Below are positions 41,983-49,619 of a stretch of DNA of 64,000 nucleotides, in pieces; position 1 is the first letter of the stretch, and each line of letters starts with the position of its first letter. Origin of the DNA: Ruegeria profundi (GTDB lineage: Bacteria; Pseudomonadota; Alphaproteobacteria; Rhodobacterales; Rhodobacteraceae); assembly GCF_001507545.1 (NCBI RefSeq), contig NZ_LQBP01000003.1, forward strand, positions 124,001-188,000. The letters are read 5' to 3'. Under the pieces are notes generated by a model. The model made no database searches. It worked only from the letters and a program-made list of their open reading frames with translations, and had not been told where the DNA came from. Made by a program: the position numbers and the translations under genes.

Positions 41983-42534
41983 GTGGCTGAACAAGACAAA
42001 CACGGCGTATTGCCGACCCCGAGCTTTGATAAACCAGTGAAGCTGTTGCTGGTGGTGGCACCGTTCTACCGCGCAATCGCAGATGACCTGATCGCCGGTG
42101 CAAAAGCCGAGATCGAAGCCGCTGGCGGCTCATACGAAGTGGTCGAAGTACCCGGCGCGCTGGAAGTTCCAACCGCCATCGCCATGGCGGATCGCCAGTG
42201 CAATTTCGATGGCTATGTCGCGCTGGGCTGTGTCATTCGTGGCGAAACCACACATTATGAAACGGTGTGCAACGACTCGAGCCGCGCTATTCAACTGTTG
42301 GGTTTGCAAGGTTTGTGTATCGGCAACGGCATACTGACCGTTGAGAATGACAGTCAGGCCGAAGTGCGCGCGAACCCCAAAAAGATGAATAAAGGTGGCG
42401 GTGCAGCCGCTGCGGCCTTGCATCTGATCGCACTCAGCCGTAAGTGGGGCGCTTCGAGAAAGGGCGTAGGTTTCAAACCGCCGTCCGAGTCCATCCTTGT
42501 GGCGGGCGACAGCAACGGATCCACGACAGCATGA
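41983..42534 (+). CDS. ribH: 6,7-dimethyl-8-ribityllumazine synthase RibH
   Basis: Lumazine synthase, 183 residues, which condenses the RibD product with dihydroxybutanone phosphate. The substrate-binding stretches are VVAPFYRAIADDLIAGA near 24-40, VPGALEVPTAIAMA near 59-72 and CVIRGETTHYETVCND near 84-99. The start codon is GTG, two bases after the ribB stop, and its own stop overlaps nusB, so the four genes ribE-ribB-ribH-nusB are in series. The C-terminal tail after residue 160 is longer than in E. coli. Confidence 0.95.
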   Translation: MAEQDKHGVLPTPSFDKPVKLLLVVAPFYRAIADDLIAGAKAEIEAAGGSYEVVEVPGALEVPTAIAMADRQCNFDGYVALGCVIRGETTHYETVCNDSSRAIQLLGLQGLCIGNGILTVENDSQAEVRANPKKMNKGGGAAAAALHLIALSRKWGASRKGVGFKPPSESILVAGDSNGSTTA

Positions 42535-43013
42535 CCCAGACAGACGCGCCGAAACCGGCCAACCAGAAACGCCTGATGAAATCCGCCGCCCGGCTTTATG
42601 CCGTGCAGGCACTATTCCAAATGGAGCAATCCGGGCAGACAACTGAACAGGTTGTGAATGAGTTTCTGGATTACCGTTTCGGCGCTGTCTACGAAGGCGA
42701 GGAAATGTTGGACGGTGATATCAGCGTCTTCCGAAAACTGGTTGAAGACGCGGTGAACTATCAGGCGTCAATCGACCAGATGACCGACCGGGCGCTGGTT
42801 GCGAAATGGCCGATCGCACGCATTGACCCGACCTTGCGCGCAACGTTCCGCGCGGCAGGGGCGGAACTGACCCAAAGCGATACGCCACCCAAAGTCGTCA
42901 TCACCGAATTCGTTGATGTCGCGCGCGCTTTTTTCCCGGAAGGCAAAGAACCCAAATTTGTCAACGCGGTAGTGGATCACATGGCGCGCGAAGCCAAGCC
43001 CGAGGCGTTCTGA
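42531..43013 (+). CDS. nusB: Transcription antitermination factor NusB
   Basis: NusB, 160 residues, which with NusE (S10) binds boxA RNA and prevents early termination of rRNA transcripts. The helical fold is visible from ARLYAVQALFQMEQSG near residue 20 to the C-terminal KEPKFVNAVVDHMAREA. The ATG at 42531 overlaps the ribH stop; a longer frame upstream runs inside ribH and is rejected. The ribH-nusB pairing is common in alphaproteobacteria. Confidence 0.95.
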   Translation: MTQTDAPKPANQKRLMKSAARLYAVQALFQMEQSGQTTEQVVNEFLDYRFGAVYEGEEMLDGDISVFRKLVEDAVNYQASIDQMTDRALVAKWPIARIDPTLRATFRAAGAELTQSDTPPKVVITEFVDVARAFFPEGKEPKFVNAVVDHMAREAKPEAF

Positions 43014-43072
43014 CACCTTTACCGCAGCAATAGATGCGCTAACCTTGGACTGTGATTTCAAGGAGGCCCGTC

Positions 43073-43369
43073 ATGCCTAAACTTATTCGTCTATACATTA
43101 CGCAAACCGCCTGGGGCTTTGTTATCTCAGCGATCTTTGTTGGGGTTCTTCTTGCGCTTAACGTTGCGAACCTGCGCAGCCTGATCTCTGGGTCGGATAT
43201 TGGGATGATCGCGCTGGTCATGATCTGGATCATGAACGGGATCGTGTTCGCTGGTGTACAATTTGCCTATGCGATCATGAATATGGCCGAAAAACCGCAG
43301 GGTCCGCGCCGCGGAACGCCTGTGGCTGTCGACTTCAAACCCGCTCCGGTGAAGGTTGAGCAGAGCTGA
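43073..43369 (+). CDS. Small two-helix membrane protein
   Basis: A 98-residue membrane protein of unknown function. Two hydrophobic helices lie near residues 11-31 (GFVISAIFVGVLLALNVANL) and 40-66 (IALVMIWIMNGIVFAGVQFAY, quoted in part: ALVMIWIMNGIVFAG), followed by a short proline-rich cytoplasmic tail. The ATG at 43073 has a perfect AGGAGG six to seven bases upstream; an in-frame start seven codons earlier lacks one. It follows nusB by 59 bp. Confidence 0.75.
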   Translation: MPKLIRLYITQTAWGFVISAIFVGVLLALNVANLRSLISGSDIGMIALVMIWIMNGIVFAGVQFAYAIMNMAEKPQGPRRGTPVAVDFKPAPVKVEQS

Positions 43370-43550
43370 GGTTTTAACGGACCACCAAAAACTTTCATTG
43401 GCTCTTGATCCATGGGCCTTAGTGGCAGCCGTATGGCTTTATGCGCTGCCGCTCACTACGTGTCATGCAACTCTGCCATTGCATCACAACGGTATTGGTG
43501 TGCGATAATATTTGGAATGTGGCGGGACCACCAATCAACCGTGCGGTGTG

Positions 43551-43627
43551 ATTCCCGAGGACCTGTATGTACAGGTGGGCGCCAGGTAATCAGGCCAGGA
43601 CCTGAACAGAGCCAGCCCCCTCGGAAT
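43551..43627. ncRNA. Candidate structured RNA, three-way hairpin
   Basis: ATTCCCGAGG (43551-43560) pairs with CCTCGGAAT (43619-43627) with one bulged C. Inside, ACCTGT-ATGT-ACAGGT (43561-43576) is a perfect 6-bp hairpin and TCAGG-CCAGGA-CCTGA (43590-43605) another, with GGC/GCC (43578-43580, 43611-43613) around it. It matches no RNA family I recognise; a loose likeness to SRP RNA sequence (GCCAGGT...CAGGCC...GAGCCAGCC) is not enough. The strand and ends are unknown. Confidence 0.35.
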
Positions 43628-44014
43628 TGCTTAAGGCCACCAGAATGCTACCAGTCACAAGAAGGGCAGAACCCGCCAAGCGACTAGTTAGGGCGTGTGC
43701 CGGTCGAGTGCAAGTGGCAGAGGTCAGATCGTGCCCTGAAATCGTCCCAGAGAACTCTGCCTAAGCTGGGGGAATATGTTGGCCTATGGCACAAACTACG
43801 GACAGCAATTAGTCCAATGCTTCAAAAAGGTAAATTTAGCTCCTGACCATCGTCCAAATTTTGAGTGCTTGAAGGCAATTATGACCGATCATTCATTCTA
43901 GCTATGCACTGCTGCATCGCTTGACGGCGGCATGTTACCTATGGACCGGAGTGGCAACACTCTGTGTGCCCGCGTTGCAACTGCTACACTGCCGAAATTA
44001 GGGGCTTGAGATTT

Positions 44015-44029
44015 GTTCTCTAATTGTTC
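44015..44029 (+). promoter_or_regulatory. Alphaproteobacterial SOS (LexA) box upstream of mmcB
   Basis: GTTC-TCTAATT-GTTC is an exact GTTC-N7-GTTC direct repeat, the LexA-binding site of alphaproteobacteria. It ends 11 bp before the first ATG of mmcB, a gene known to be damage-inducible in Caulobacter. About two such 8-base matches are expected in the window by chance, but the place supports it. Confidence 0.8.
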
Positions 44030-44040
44030 ACAATTTCTGG

Positions 44041-44472
44041 ATGATGCTTGACATGCAACCCGGACAGAAACTGGCACGCGGTGTTGCGCGCCACCTTTGG
44101 GCGCACGGTTTTGTTTCGGTTGAGGAATTCGTTCCAGCACGTGGGTTGCGCGTGGACGTGATGGGCTTAGGCCCAAAGGGCGAACTTTGGGTGATTGAGT
44201 GCAAGTCAAGTCGGGCGGACTATCAGGCCGATTCCAAGTGGCAGGGGTATCTTGAGTGGTGTGATCGGTTTTTCTGGGCGGTCGATACAGACTTTCCGAC
44301 GGATCTTCTGCCTGCAGAAACCGGGCTGATCATTGCTGATGCGTATGACGCGGAAATTGTGCGTATGGCGCCCGAGGACAAGGTTGCTCCAGCCAGGCGC
44401 AAAAAGATGATGCAGAAATTTGCAACCGATGCTGCACGCAGATTGCAGGCCCTGCGCGATCCCCGGGTTTAA
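44041..44472 (+). CDS. mmcB: MmcB family DNA repair protein
   Basis: A 143-residue protein of the MmcB family (PF06319), a nuclease-fold protein required for resistance to mitomycin C in Caulobacter. The PD-(D/E)XK-like core is visible as RVDVMGLGPKGELWVIECKSSRADYQ near residues 37-62 (D39, E54, K56 as likely catalytic residues, with the WVIECKS strand). ATGs at 44041, 44044 and 44053 are all in frame; none has a strong ribosome-binding site. A perfect SOS box lies just upstream. Confidence 0.88.
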   Translation: MMLDMQPGQKLARGVARHLWAHGFVSVEEFVPARGLRVDVMGLGPKGELWVIECKSSRADYQADSKWQGYLEWCDRFFWAVDTDFPTDLLPAETGLIIADAYDAEIVRMAPEDKVAPARRKKMMQKFATDAARRLQALRDPRV

Positions 44473-44475
44473 AGG

Positions 44476-44664
44476 TCAGCCCTTCACAGCCCGGGCGGCT
44501 TGCGCGGCTGCGCGGATTTCGTCTGCGATTTCTTCAGCTTCCTCAGGATCGAAATCCATGGGAATTTCAATGCCGTCCGCCTCGATGAAAAGACGTATCA
44601 TGCCCTGATCCGTTGGGCCGATCTGCAAGTTGGCCTGAATGTCGCGTTCGGTGTTGATACCCAT
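44476..44664 (-). CDS. Small acidic conserved protein (DUF6324-like)
   Basis: A 62-residue protein of unknown role, probably of the DUF6324 type of roseobacters. It is acidic, with MDFDPEEAEEIADEIRAA near residues 36-53 and a predicted C-terminal helix. The start at 44664 is preceded by a GGAGG-like site (CCGGAGGCG read on the minus strand). It is convergent with mmcB, ending 3 bp after it. Confidence 0.7.
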   Translation of the reverse strand: MGINTERDIQANLQIGPTDQGMIRLFIEADGIEIPMDFDPEEAEEIADEIRAAAQAARAVKG

Positions 44665-44741
44665 TTTCGCCTCCGGGACTGAGCGTTTTTGCTAACCTTG
44701 AAAGGGTTGAGAATCAAGCTGCGTTTGAGGTTTGGTGCAGT

Positions 44742-45224
44742 ATGAAAGACGTTCAGATCAGACCTTTTTACGCGTCCGATGTACCTTGGTTGGTTGAGCG
44801 ACACGGCACGCTTTACGCGCAGGCCGAAGGGTTCGATGCTTCGTTCGGTACCTTGGTCGGGCAAATCCTCGATGACTTTGCTTCCGGCCATGATCCGACG
44901 TGCGAACGGGGTTGGATTGCGGAACACGAAGGGCAAAGGCTTGGCAGCATCTTTTGTGTGAAGCTTGACGAACAAACCGCAAAGCTGCGGCTTTTCCTGT
45001 TGGTGCCAGAGGCACGAGGGCAGGGACTGGGAAAGCGGCTGTTGGACGCCTGTACAGGGTTCGCGCGTGGCGCGGGATACGCGGAAATGCAGTTGTGGAC
45101 CCACGAAAGCCACCGGGAGGCCTGTGCGCTGTACCGCGCGAATGGGTGGCACTTGCTGGGCAGCAAACCGGTACATTCCTTTGGGGTCAATCTTGTTGAA
45201 CAAAGCTGGAAAATTCGGCTTTAA
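44742..45224 (+). CDS. GNAT family N-acetyltransferase
   Basis: An acetyltransferase of the GNAT fold, 160 residues. The acetyl-CoA motif RGQGLGKRLLDACTGFA lies near residues 91-107, preceded by the beta strand KLRLFLLVPEA and followed by AEMQLWTHESHREACALYRANGW, with the usual tyrosine. The acceptor is unknown. It is a single gene 47 bp before tRNA-His on the same strand. Confidence 0.88.
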   Translation: MKDVQIRPFYASDVPWLVERHGTLYAQAEGFDASFGTLVGQILDDFASGHDPTCERGWIAEHEGQRLGSIFCVKLDEQTAKLRLFLLVPEARGQGLGKRLLDACTGFARGAGYAEMQLWTHESHREACALYRANGWHLLGSKPVHSFGVNLVEQSWKIRL

Positions 45225-45271
45225 TCCCCTTGCATTCCCCGGGCGCGTTCGGTACATCGCCCCTCACAAGT

Positions 45272-45348
45272 GCCGCCTTAGCTCAGTTGGTTAGAGCGCT
45301 GGATTGTGGATCCAGAGGTCCCCTGTTCAAGCCAGGGAGGCGGTACCA
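45272..45348 (+). tRNA. tRNA-His (GTG) without encoded G-1
   Basis: A complete 77-base tRNA with encoded CCA. The anticodon arm is CTGGA-TTGTGGA-TCCAG with anticodon GTG and the acceptor GCCGCCT faces AGGCGGT followed by A73. The base before position 1 is T, so the G-1 that most bacteria encode is missing, and the first pair is G1-U72. This is the form described for alphaproteobacteria. Confidence 0.96.
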
Positions 45349-45452
45349 AATCTCTCCAAAAACGCTGAGTAGTACGCGGTTTTCCCACTTGGAACTTGGC
45401 CATTTTGCCATTCATTTGGTATCAGGCAAAGTGACGGCTGGCGCGCCTATAA

Positions 45453-46259
45453 TTAGCGCGCCAGATTCAGCCTGAGTCTCATTTTGCTGCGTTTTGCAGC
45501 GGGTAGGTGCCGATTCAATCGCTTGTTGACCATTCCGAACCCCCAGATGATCACCAAGGTTAGCAGGATGAAGTAGAAGGCAAGAATCGGATATGGAATG
45601 AACGGGTTGAACGTCTTGTCAGCGAAGTAACCCGCGTAGTACAGCGCATCGCCCCGTTGTTGCCAGACAGGGAAGGCCGAGAAGAACACCAGCGTGGTGG
45701 CGTGGAACAGAAAGATCGCCTCGTTCGTATAAGCGGGCCACGCCAGGCGCAGCATTGTTGGCCAGATTATGCGGCGGAACCGTGACCAGCCCGTCATACC
45801 ATAGGCATCTGCGGCCTCGATATCGCCCTTTGGGATTGAGCGCAGCGCGCCATAGAAAATCTCACCCGAGTAGGCCGCAGTGTTAAAGAACAACACGATC
45901 AAAGCACCCAGCCATGCAGACGTAAGTGCGTCGAGGAAGGGGAAGCTCTGCTTGAGTGACAGGAAGAAAAAGTAGGCAAAGAAGAACTGAATGAACAGCG
46001 GAGAGCCCCGAAACAGGAAAATGAACCACTCCGACGGTTTGCGCAGCCATAAGTTCGTGGATGCCTTGCCAAGAGCAAGGGCAGTGGCCAGAAAAAACCC
46101 GGTCGCAAGCGCCATAATCCCGAAATAGATGTTCCAGATCATACCCGAGCCAATAAGGGTGAACTGCTGGCAAAGGGTAAAATCGTTCGCTGGCAAAAGA
46201 CGTTCGCCAATACCGACTGAGCGCAGAGCGTAGTCCTGGATTGTTTGCAAGCAGCTCAT
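45453..46259 (-). CDS. Amino-acid ABC transporter permease (HisM-type)
   Basis: A membrane permease of the polar amino-acid ABC transporter family, 268 residues with five to six membrane segments. The EAA loop that meets the ATPase is near residues 140-165 (GDIEAADAYGMTGWSRFRRI). It would pair with the permease encoded just upstream, whose stop overlaps its start by 4 bp. It is the last gene of the operon ATPase-binding protein-permease-permease. Confidence 0.9.
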   Translation of the reverse strand: MSCLQTIQDYALRSVGIGERLLPANDFTLCQQFTLIGSGMIWNIYFGIMALATGFFLATALALGKASTNLWLRKPSEWFIFLFRGSPLFIQFFFAYFFFLSLKQSFPFLDALTSAWLGALIVLFFNTAAYSGEIFYGALRSIPKGDIEAADAYGMTGWSRFRRIIWPTMLRLAWPAYTNEAIFLFHATTLVFFSAFPVWQQRGDALYYAGYFADKTFNPFIPYPILAFYFILLTLVIIWGFGMVNKRLNRHLPAAKRSKMRLRLNLAR

Positions 46260-47143
46260 GCGGTTGTCTCCTTGCGCAGCAACTCACCGCCCGAGGTTGC
46301 TTGTCCGTGGGATAAGCGCCGCATCAGCTTTTCCAAAGTAATTTCTGAGACGCGGGTCATGCCTAGGTAGAACACAAGCAGGCCTAGGAAGTACCACATG
46401 CGCCAGTCGCCATGCGGGTATTGGGTGAACCGCGGGTTTTTGAAGGCACCCAGTTCGCGTGCCCAATAGACGATATCTTCGATCCCAAGCAGGAACAGCA
46501 GTGGCGTTGCTTTGATCAACACCATCCACAGGTTCGACAGGCCGGGTAGGGCATAGACCCACATTTGCGGCACGAGAATGCGCCAGAATGTTTGGCGGCG
46601 GGTCATGCCGTAAGCCTCGGCCGTTTCCAGCTGTGCATGGGGCACGGCGCGCATACCGCCGAACAGAACATTGGCGGCAAAAGCACCAAAAACGATGGAA
46701 AAAGTAATGACGGCCAGAAAGAACCCGTAGGTTTCGTGAACCCATTCCGGTGCGCTGCCTAGTGGCAGTTTCGCGGCTTGGCACACAATGAAGTCATTGC
46801 CTTGCCGGATTGGGTCGGTCCATTCGGGGCAGAGAATTTGGTGCCGTGTCCATTCGAACGCTTGATCCAGCGCGATCACGAAGAACATGAAAAAGGCAAT
46901 ATCCGGTACGCCGCGCACGATGGCGATATAACCCTTACCCAGCAGGCTGAGCGGAAGGACATGCGACCGTGCCGCCATTGCGCCCAGGAAACCAAAGCCA
47001 AGTGCAACCGGAGCTGTGATCGCCAGAAGCAGCAAAACCTTGAAAAAGGACAGGTAGAACACCCAGTGCACACCATTGGTCAGATAGCATGAAAACCAAC
47101 GGACCGTGCCGAGAGTATCGGGATCAGTGCAGAACGAAAAAAT
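46256..47143 (-). CDS. Amino-acid ABC transporter permease (HisQ-type), ATT start proposed
   Basis: A membrane permease of the polar amino-acid family, 295 residues if it starts at ATT (47143). The EAA loop is near residues 170-195 (LETAEAYGMTRRQTFWRIL). The frame is open upstream of the first GTG (47071) and encodes a family-like N-terminus (FSFCTDPDTLGTVRWFSCYL), but it has no ATG, GTG or TTG there. Instead an AAGGAGG ribosome-binding site lies six bases before an ATT at the beginning of that stretch. ATT is a rare start, known for infC. If the GTG is used instead, the protein has 271 residues and no ribosome-binding site at the right distance. Confidence 0.8.
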   Translation of the reverse strand: MFSFCTDPDTLGTVRWFSCYLTNGVHWVFYLSFFKVLLLLAITAPVALGFGFLGAMAARSHVLPLSLLGKGYIAIVRGVPDIAFFMFFVIALDQAFEWTRHQILCPEWTDPIRQGNDFIVCQAAKLPLGSAPEWVHETYGFFLAVITFSIVFGAFAANVLFGGMRAVPHAQLETAEAYGMTRRQTFWRILVPQMWVYALPGLSNLWMVLIKATPLLFLLGIEDIVYWARELGAFKNPRFTQYPHGDWRMWYFLGLLVFYLGMTRVSEITLEKLMRRLSHGQATSGGELLRKETTA

Positions 47144-47175
47144 GGTCGGCCTCCTTGACGGGCAAGGGCTCAGAG

Positions 47176-47205
47176 GCGGCGCGCCTTGGAAGACAGGCGC
47201 GCCGC
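47176..47205 (-). promoter_or_regulatory. Perfect 10-bp stem-loop after the binding-protein gene
   Basis: GCGGCGCGCC (47176-47185) and GGCGCGCCGC (47196-47205) form a perfect, very GC-rich 10-bp stem with a 10-base loop. It lies 11 bp after the stop of the binding-protein gene and 32 bp before the AAGGAGG of the permease. No T run follows on the minus strand. It is likely to protect the upstream mRNA or to cause partial termination. Confidence 0.75.
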
Positions 47206-47216
47206 GACGTGCAAAA

Positions 47217-47930
47217 TTAGAAGGTCGAGGACACTTCCCACTTGGTGATCAGCTCATTCAAGGTGCCGTCGTCCTTCATGGACTGAATGGCTGCGTTGAA
47301 CTTTTCTTTCAGCTCACCGTCGGATTCACGGATACCCATGCCGACGCCACCGCCCAGCGGTACTTCGTCGCCAACGAAGAGAAGGCCCGAGCCATCTTCG
47401 GTGAATGGCACAAGGAAGGATTTGTCGGCCAGAACTGCGTCTGCTTCGCCGTTACGCACGGCTGCGATGGTTTCTTCGGGGCTTGCAAACTCAACCAGAG
47501 TTGCACCGGATTCGGCGACATAGCCAGCCTGAATGGTGCCCGTCTGTGCCGCGATCACGCCACCTGACAGGTCAACACCATCGGACATGGCGACATAGGC
47601 AGACGGATCTGGCGGCGTGTAGTTCTGAGTGAAGTCGATGACCTCATCACGCTCGTCAGTGATGGACATGCCCGCGATGATCGCGTCGTAGTTGCCCGAA
47701 ACGAGGTTAGGAATGATCGAATCCCAGTCGTTCTTGACCCATTCGCATTCCAGGTTGGCGCGCTTGCACAGCTCATCGCCCAGTTCACGCTCGAACCCGT
47801 CGATCTCGCCCGCGTCGTTGACAAAGTTCCAAGGTGCGTATGCGCCCTCGGTGCCCAGACGGATGGTCTCCGCCATAGCCATACCTGCGCTAAGCGCCAG
47901 GGCTGCAGTGGTCAGAATCAGTTTTTTCAT
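47217..47930 (-). CDS. Amino-acid-binding periplasmic protein
   Basis: The periplasmic binding protein of the transporter, 237 residues, of the family that binds lysine, arginine, ornithine or histidine. It has a signal peptide (MKKLILTTAALALSAGMAMA) and the family's first lobe (TIRLGTEGAYAPWNFVNDAG) and hinge region (SITDERDEVIDFTQNY). A GGGGAG site precedes the ATG. The exact amino acid is not read from the sequence; a basic one is the best guess. Confidence 0.9.
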   Translation of the reverse strand: MKKLILTTAALALSAGMAMAETIRLGTEGAYAPWNFVNDAGEIDGFERELGDELCKRANLECEWVKNDWDSIIPNLVSGNYDAIIAGMSITDERDEVIDFTQNYTPPDPSAYVAMSDGVDLSGGVIAAQTGTIQAGYVAESGATLVEFASPEETIAAVRNGEADAVLADKSFLVPFTEDGSGLLFVGDEVPLGGGVGMGIRESDGELKEKFNAAIQSMKDDGTLNELITKWEVSSTF

Positions 47931-47963
47931 TGGATACTCCCCAGTTAGTTTTCTGTCCTGAAT

Positions 47964-48740
47964 TTAAGCCGCCTTTGTGGCGGAGAGAAAGCCCCGAAGT
48001 CGCTCGGATTCGGGGGACGTAAAGATATCTTTCGGTGACCCTTCTTCTTCGATCAGGCCATGGTGCAGGAATACGACGTGGCTTGAAATATCAGCCGCCA
48101 TTTTCATGTCGTGGGTCACAATGATCATCGTACGACCCTCGGCAGCCAAGTCCTTGATCACCTTGATCACTTCCTGTTCCAGCTCAGGGTCCAGCGCCGA
48201 GGTTGGCTCGTCGAAAAGCAGGGCTTCGGGCTCCATGCACAGACCACGTGCAATGGCTGCGCGCTGTTGCTGACCGCCGGACAATTGCGCCGGGTAGACG
48301 TCGCACTTGTCGCCGATACCGACCTTGTCGAGATATTTACGGGCGCTGTCTTCGACCTCTTTCGGGTCGCGGCCCAGTACGGTCACCGGAGCTTCCATCA
48401 CGTTTTGCAGAATGGTCATATGGGACCAAAGGTTGAACTGCTGAAACACCATCGACAGGTTGGTGCGGATGCGCATGACCTGCTTTGGGTCGGCTGGACG
48501 GCGGTTATGCCGTTCACCTGACCAGCGCACGGGCTCGCCCTTGAACAGTATCTCGCCTTCTTGGCTGTCTTCCAGCAGATTGCAGCAGCGTAAGAGTGTT
48601 GATTTTCCGGATCCGGAGGACCCGATCAGCGAAACGACATCCCCGCGTCTGGCCGTAATATCGACCCCTTTCAGCACCTCCAGATTGCCGAAGCTTTTGT
48701 GTAGATTTTTGATTTCGATAACTGGAGAGGAATCTGTCAC
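47964..48740 (-). CDS. Amino-acid ABC transporter ATPase
   Basis: The ATPase of the polar amino-acid transporter, 258 residues from the GTG at 48740, the usual length of the HisP/ArtP family. Walker A is GSSGSGKST near 39-47, the signature LSGGQQQRAAIARGL near 155-169 and Walker B LLFDEPTSALDP near 174-185; the switch histidine is in VTHDMKMA. A TTG at 48809 would add 23 residues without likeness to the family and no ribosome-binding site is clear for either start, so it may be leaderless. It is the first gene of the operon. Confidence 0.9.
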   Translation of the reverse strand: MTDSSPVIEIKNLHKSFGNLEVLKGVDITARRGDVVSLIGSSGSGKSTLLRCCNLLEDSQEGEILFKGEPVRWSGERHNRRPADPKQVMRIRTNLSMVFQQFNLWSHMTILQNVMEAPVTVLGRDPKEVEDSARKYLDKVGIGDKCDVYPAQLSGGQQQRAAIARGLCMEPEALLFDEPTSALDPELEQEVIKVIKDLAAEGRTMIIVTHDMKMAADISSHVVFLHHGLIEEEGSPKDIFTSPESERLRGFLSATKAA

Positions 48741-48887
48741 AGGTGGCCCATGTGTTGTCGGTGTTGGTGCGGTACTAGGGCTTAAAAATCGAGGTAATGC
48801 AATGCGCAATTGTCATGAATACGTACCGAAAAAGTCAAATCGGCCAATGTTACTCGCCAAATTGATCAGTATTCGCGTTTGGATCGG

Positions 48888-49619
48888 CTAATCCGGTGTC
48901 GGATTGGCGACAGACAGATAGTCGCCCGCTGGAATTTTGATTAGACCGCGAAGATGCAGCATTTTGCGGTCCGAAGCTGACAAATTGTCAATTGCAGAGC
49001 GGACAGCGTGGGTGATACCCGGTGCGTCCTGGCCGCAGGCAGTAATGTAGGGCAGGGCGGGTGTCGGTTTTGTCACGTCTACCTCGCGTAAAAAGGTCGA
49101 AAGGTCGGAATGCGTTTTGAGCAGTTCCCAGGTTAGCGCATCCAGTGCCGCAAAATCTGCCCGGCCATTCGCCACTGCGTCGGCAGATCGCGCGTGGCCA
49201 CCGGTTTCAACCGTCGTATTTGGACGGTGTCCGAGCGCAGCCAAATGAACCAACGGCGCTGCCCACCCTGATTGCGAAAGGTGGTCATTGTAGGCAAAAG
49301 TTCCAGCCGAAAGCGCGTCCAAATCGCGCGGATCATCCTTTCGCGCCAGGAATATGGATCGGTAGTAGCCGGGCGGGCATCCCTCTAGCCCGTAGTCCGG
49401 TGTGCCAACCAGTTGCACCTTGCCATGCAGGCGGGTGCGATATGGCATGCCACAAGTCTGGGTAAAGGTCAGGTCCGGGCTCAGCCAAACGTCCCACATG
49501 TCAGCATCACGTGTCAGGTGATCGGGACCGAAGCCCAAGTGAGTCCGAATCAACGCCCAAAAGCGATCGTTGGCGTCTTGCAAAGGGGGCATGTCATACA
49601 TGCCCAACATCGCGATCAC
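48888..49619 (-). CDS. PhnD-like substrate-binding-fold protein without signal peptide
   Basis: A 243-residue protein of the phosphate/phosphonate-binding (PhnD-like) fold. The first strand MIAMLGMYDMPP leads straight into the fold and no signal peptide is present, so the protein appears cytoplasmic, unlike transporter binding proteins. Motifs include WDVWLSPDLTFTQTCGMPYR and GVPDYGLEG-like GTPDYGLEGCPPGYY. No ABC transporter genes are adjacent. The start GTG overlaps the stop of the TerB-like gene upstream; an in-frame ATG is three codons further. Its ligand is unknown. Confidence 0.72.
   Translation of the reverse strand: MIAMLGMYDMPPLQDANDRFWALIRTHLGFGPDHLTRDADMWDVWLSPDLTFTQTCGMPYRTRLHGKVQLVGTPDYGLEGCPPGYYRSIFLARKDDPRDLDALSAGTFAYNDHLSQSGWAAPLVHLAALGHRPNTTVETGGHARSADAVANGRADFAALDALTWELLKTHSDLSTFLREVDVTKPTPALPYITACGQDAPGITHAVRSAIDNLSASDRKMLHLRGLIKIPAGDYLSVANPTPD

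Larger units (their letters stand above)
43370..44040. other. 671-bp region without a convincing gene
   Basis: Between the small membrane protein and mmcB there is no frame that looks like a real protein. The stretch 43551-43627 folds into a nested hairpin structure, treated separately. From about 43780 to 43900 the DNA is richer in A and T, with a 41-codon frame (43776-43901) that has no start signal. The SOS box of mmcB is at its end (44015-44029). It may hold an RNA gene or the remains of a decayed gene. Confidence 0.6.

Noticed and set aside
43578..43618. Possible SRP RNA (4.5S) gene
   Set aside because: The short stretches GCCAGGT, CAGGCC and GAGCCAGCC recall the apical SRP domain, but the GGAA loop and the long closing helix are missing.
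43412..43687. A 91-codon frame in the gene-free stretch
   Set aside because: Its codon use and amino-acid make-up (many Cys, Arg, Pro, Ser) do not look coding and no ribosome-binding site is present; it overlaps the candidate RNA.
43776..43901. A 41-codon frame starting MLAYGTNYG
   Set aside because: It is short, has no ribosome-binding site and no family likeness. It could be a fragment of a decayed gene but cannot be shown.
43898..44209. A frame on the minus strand covering the start of mmcB
   Set aside because: It is antisense to mmcB and across its SOS box; its residue composition is that of a shadow frame.
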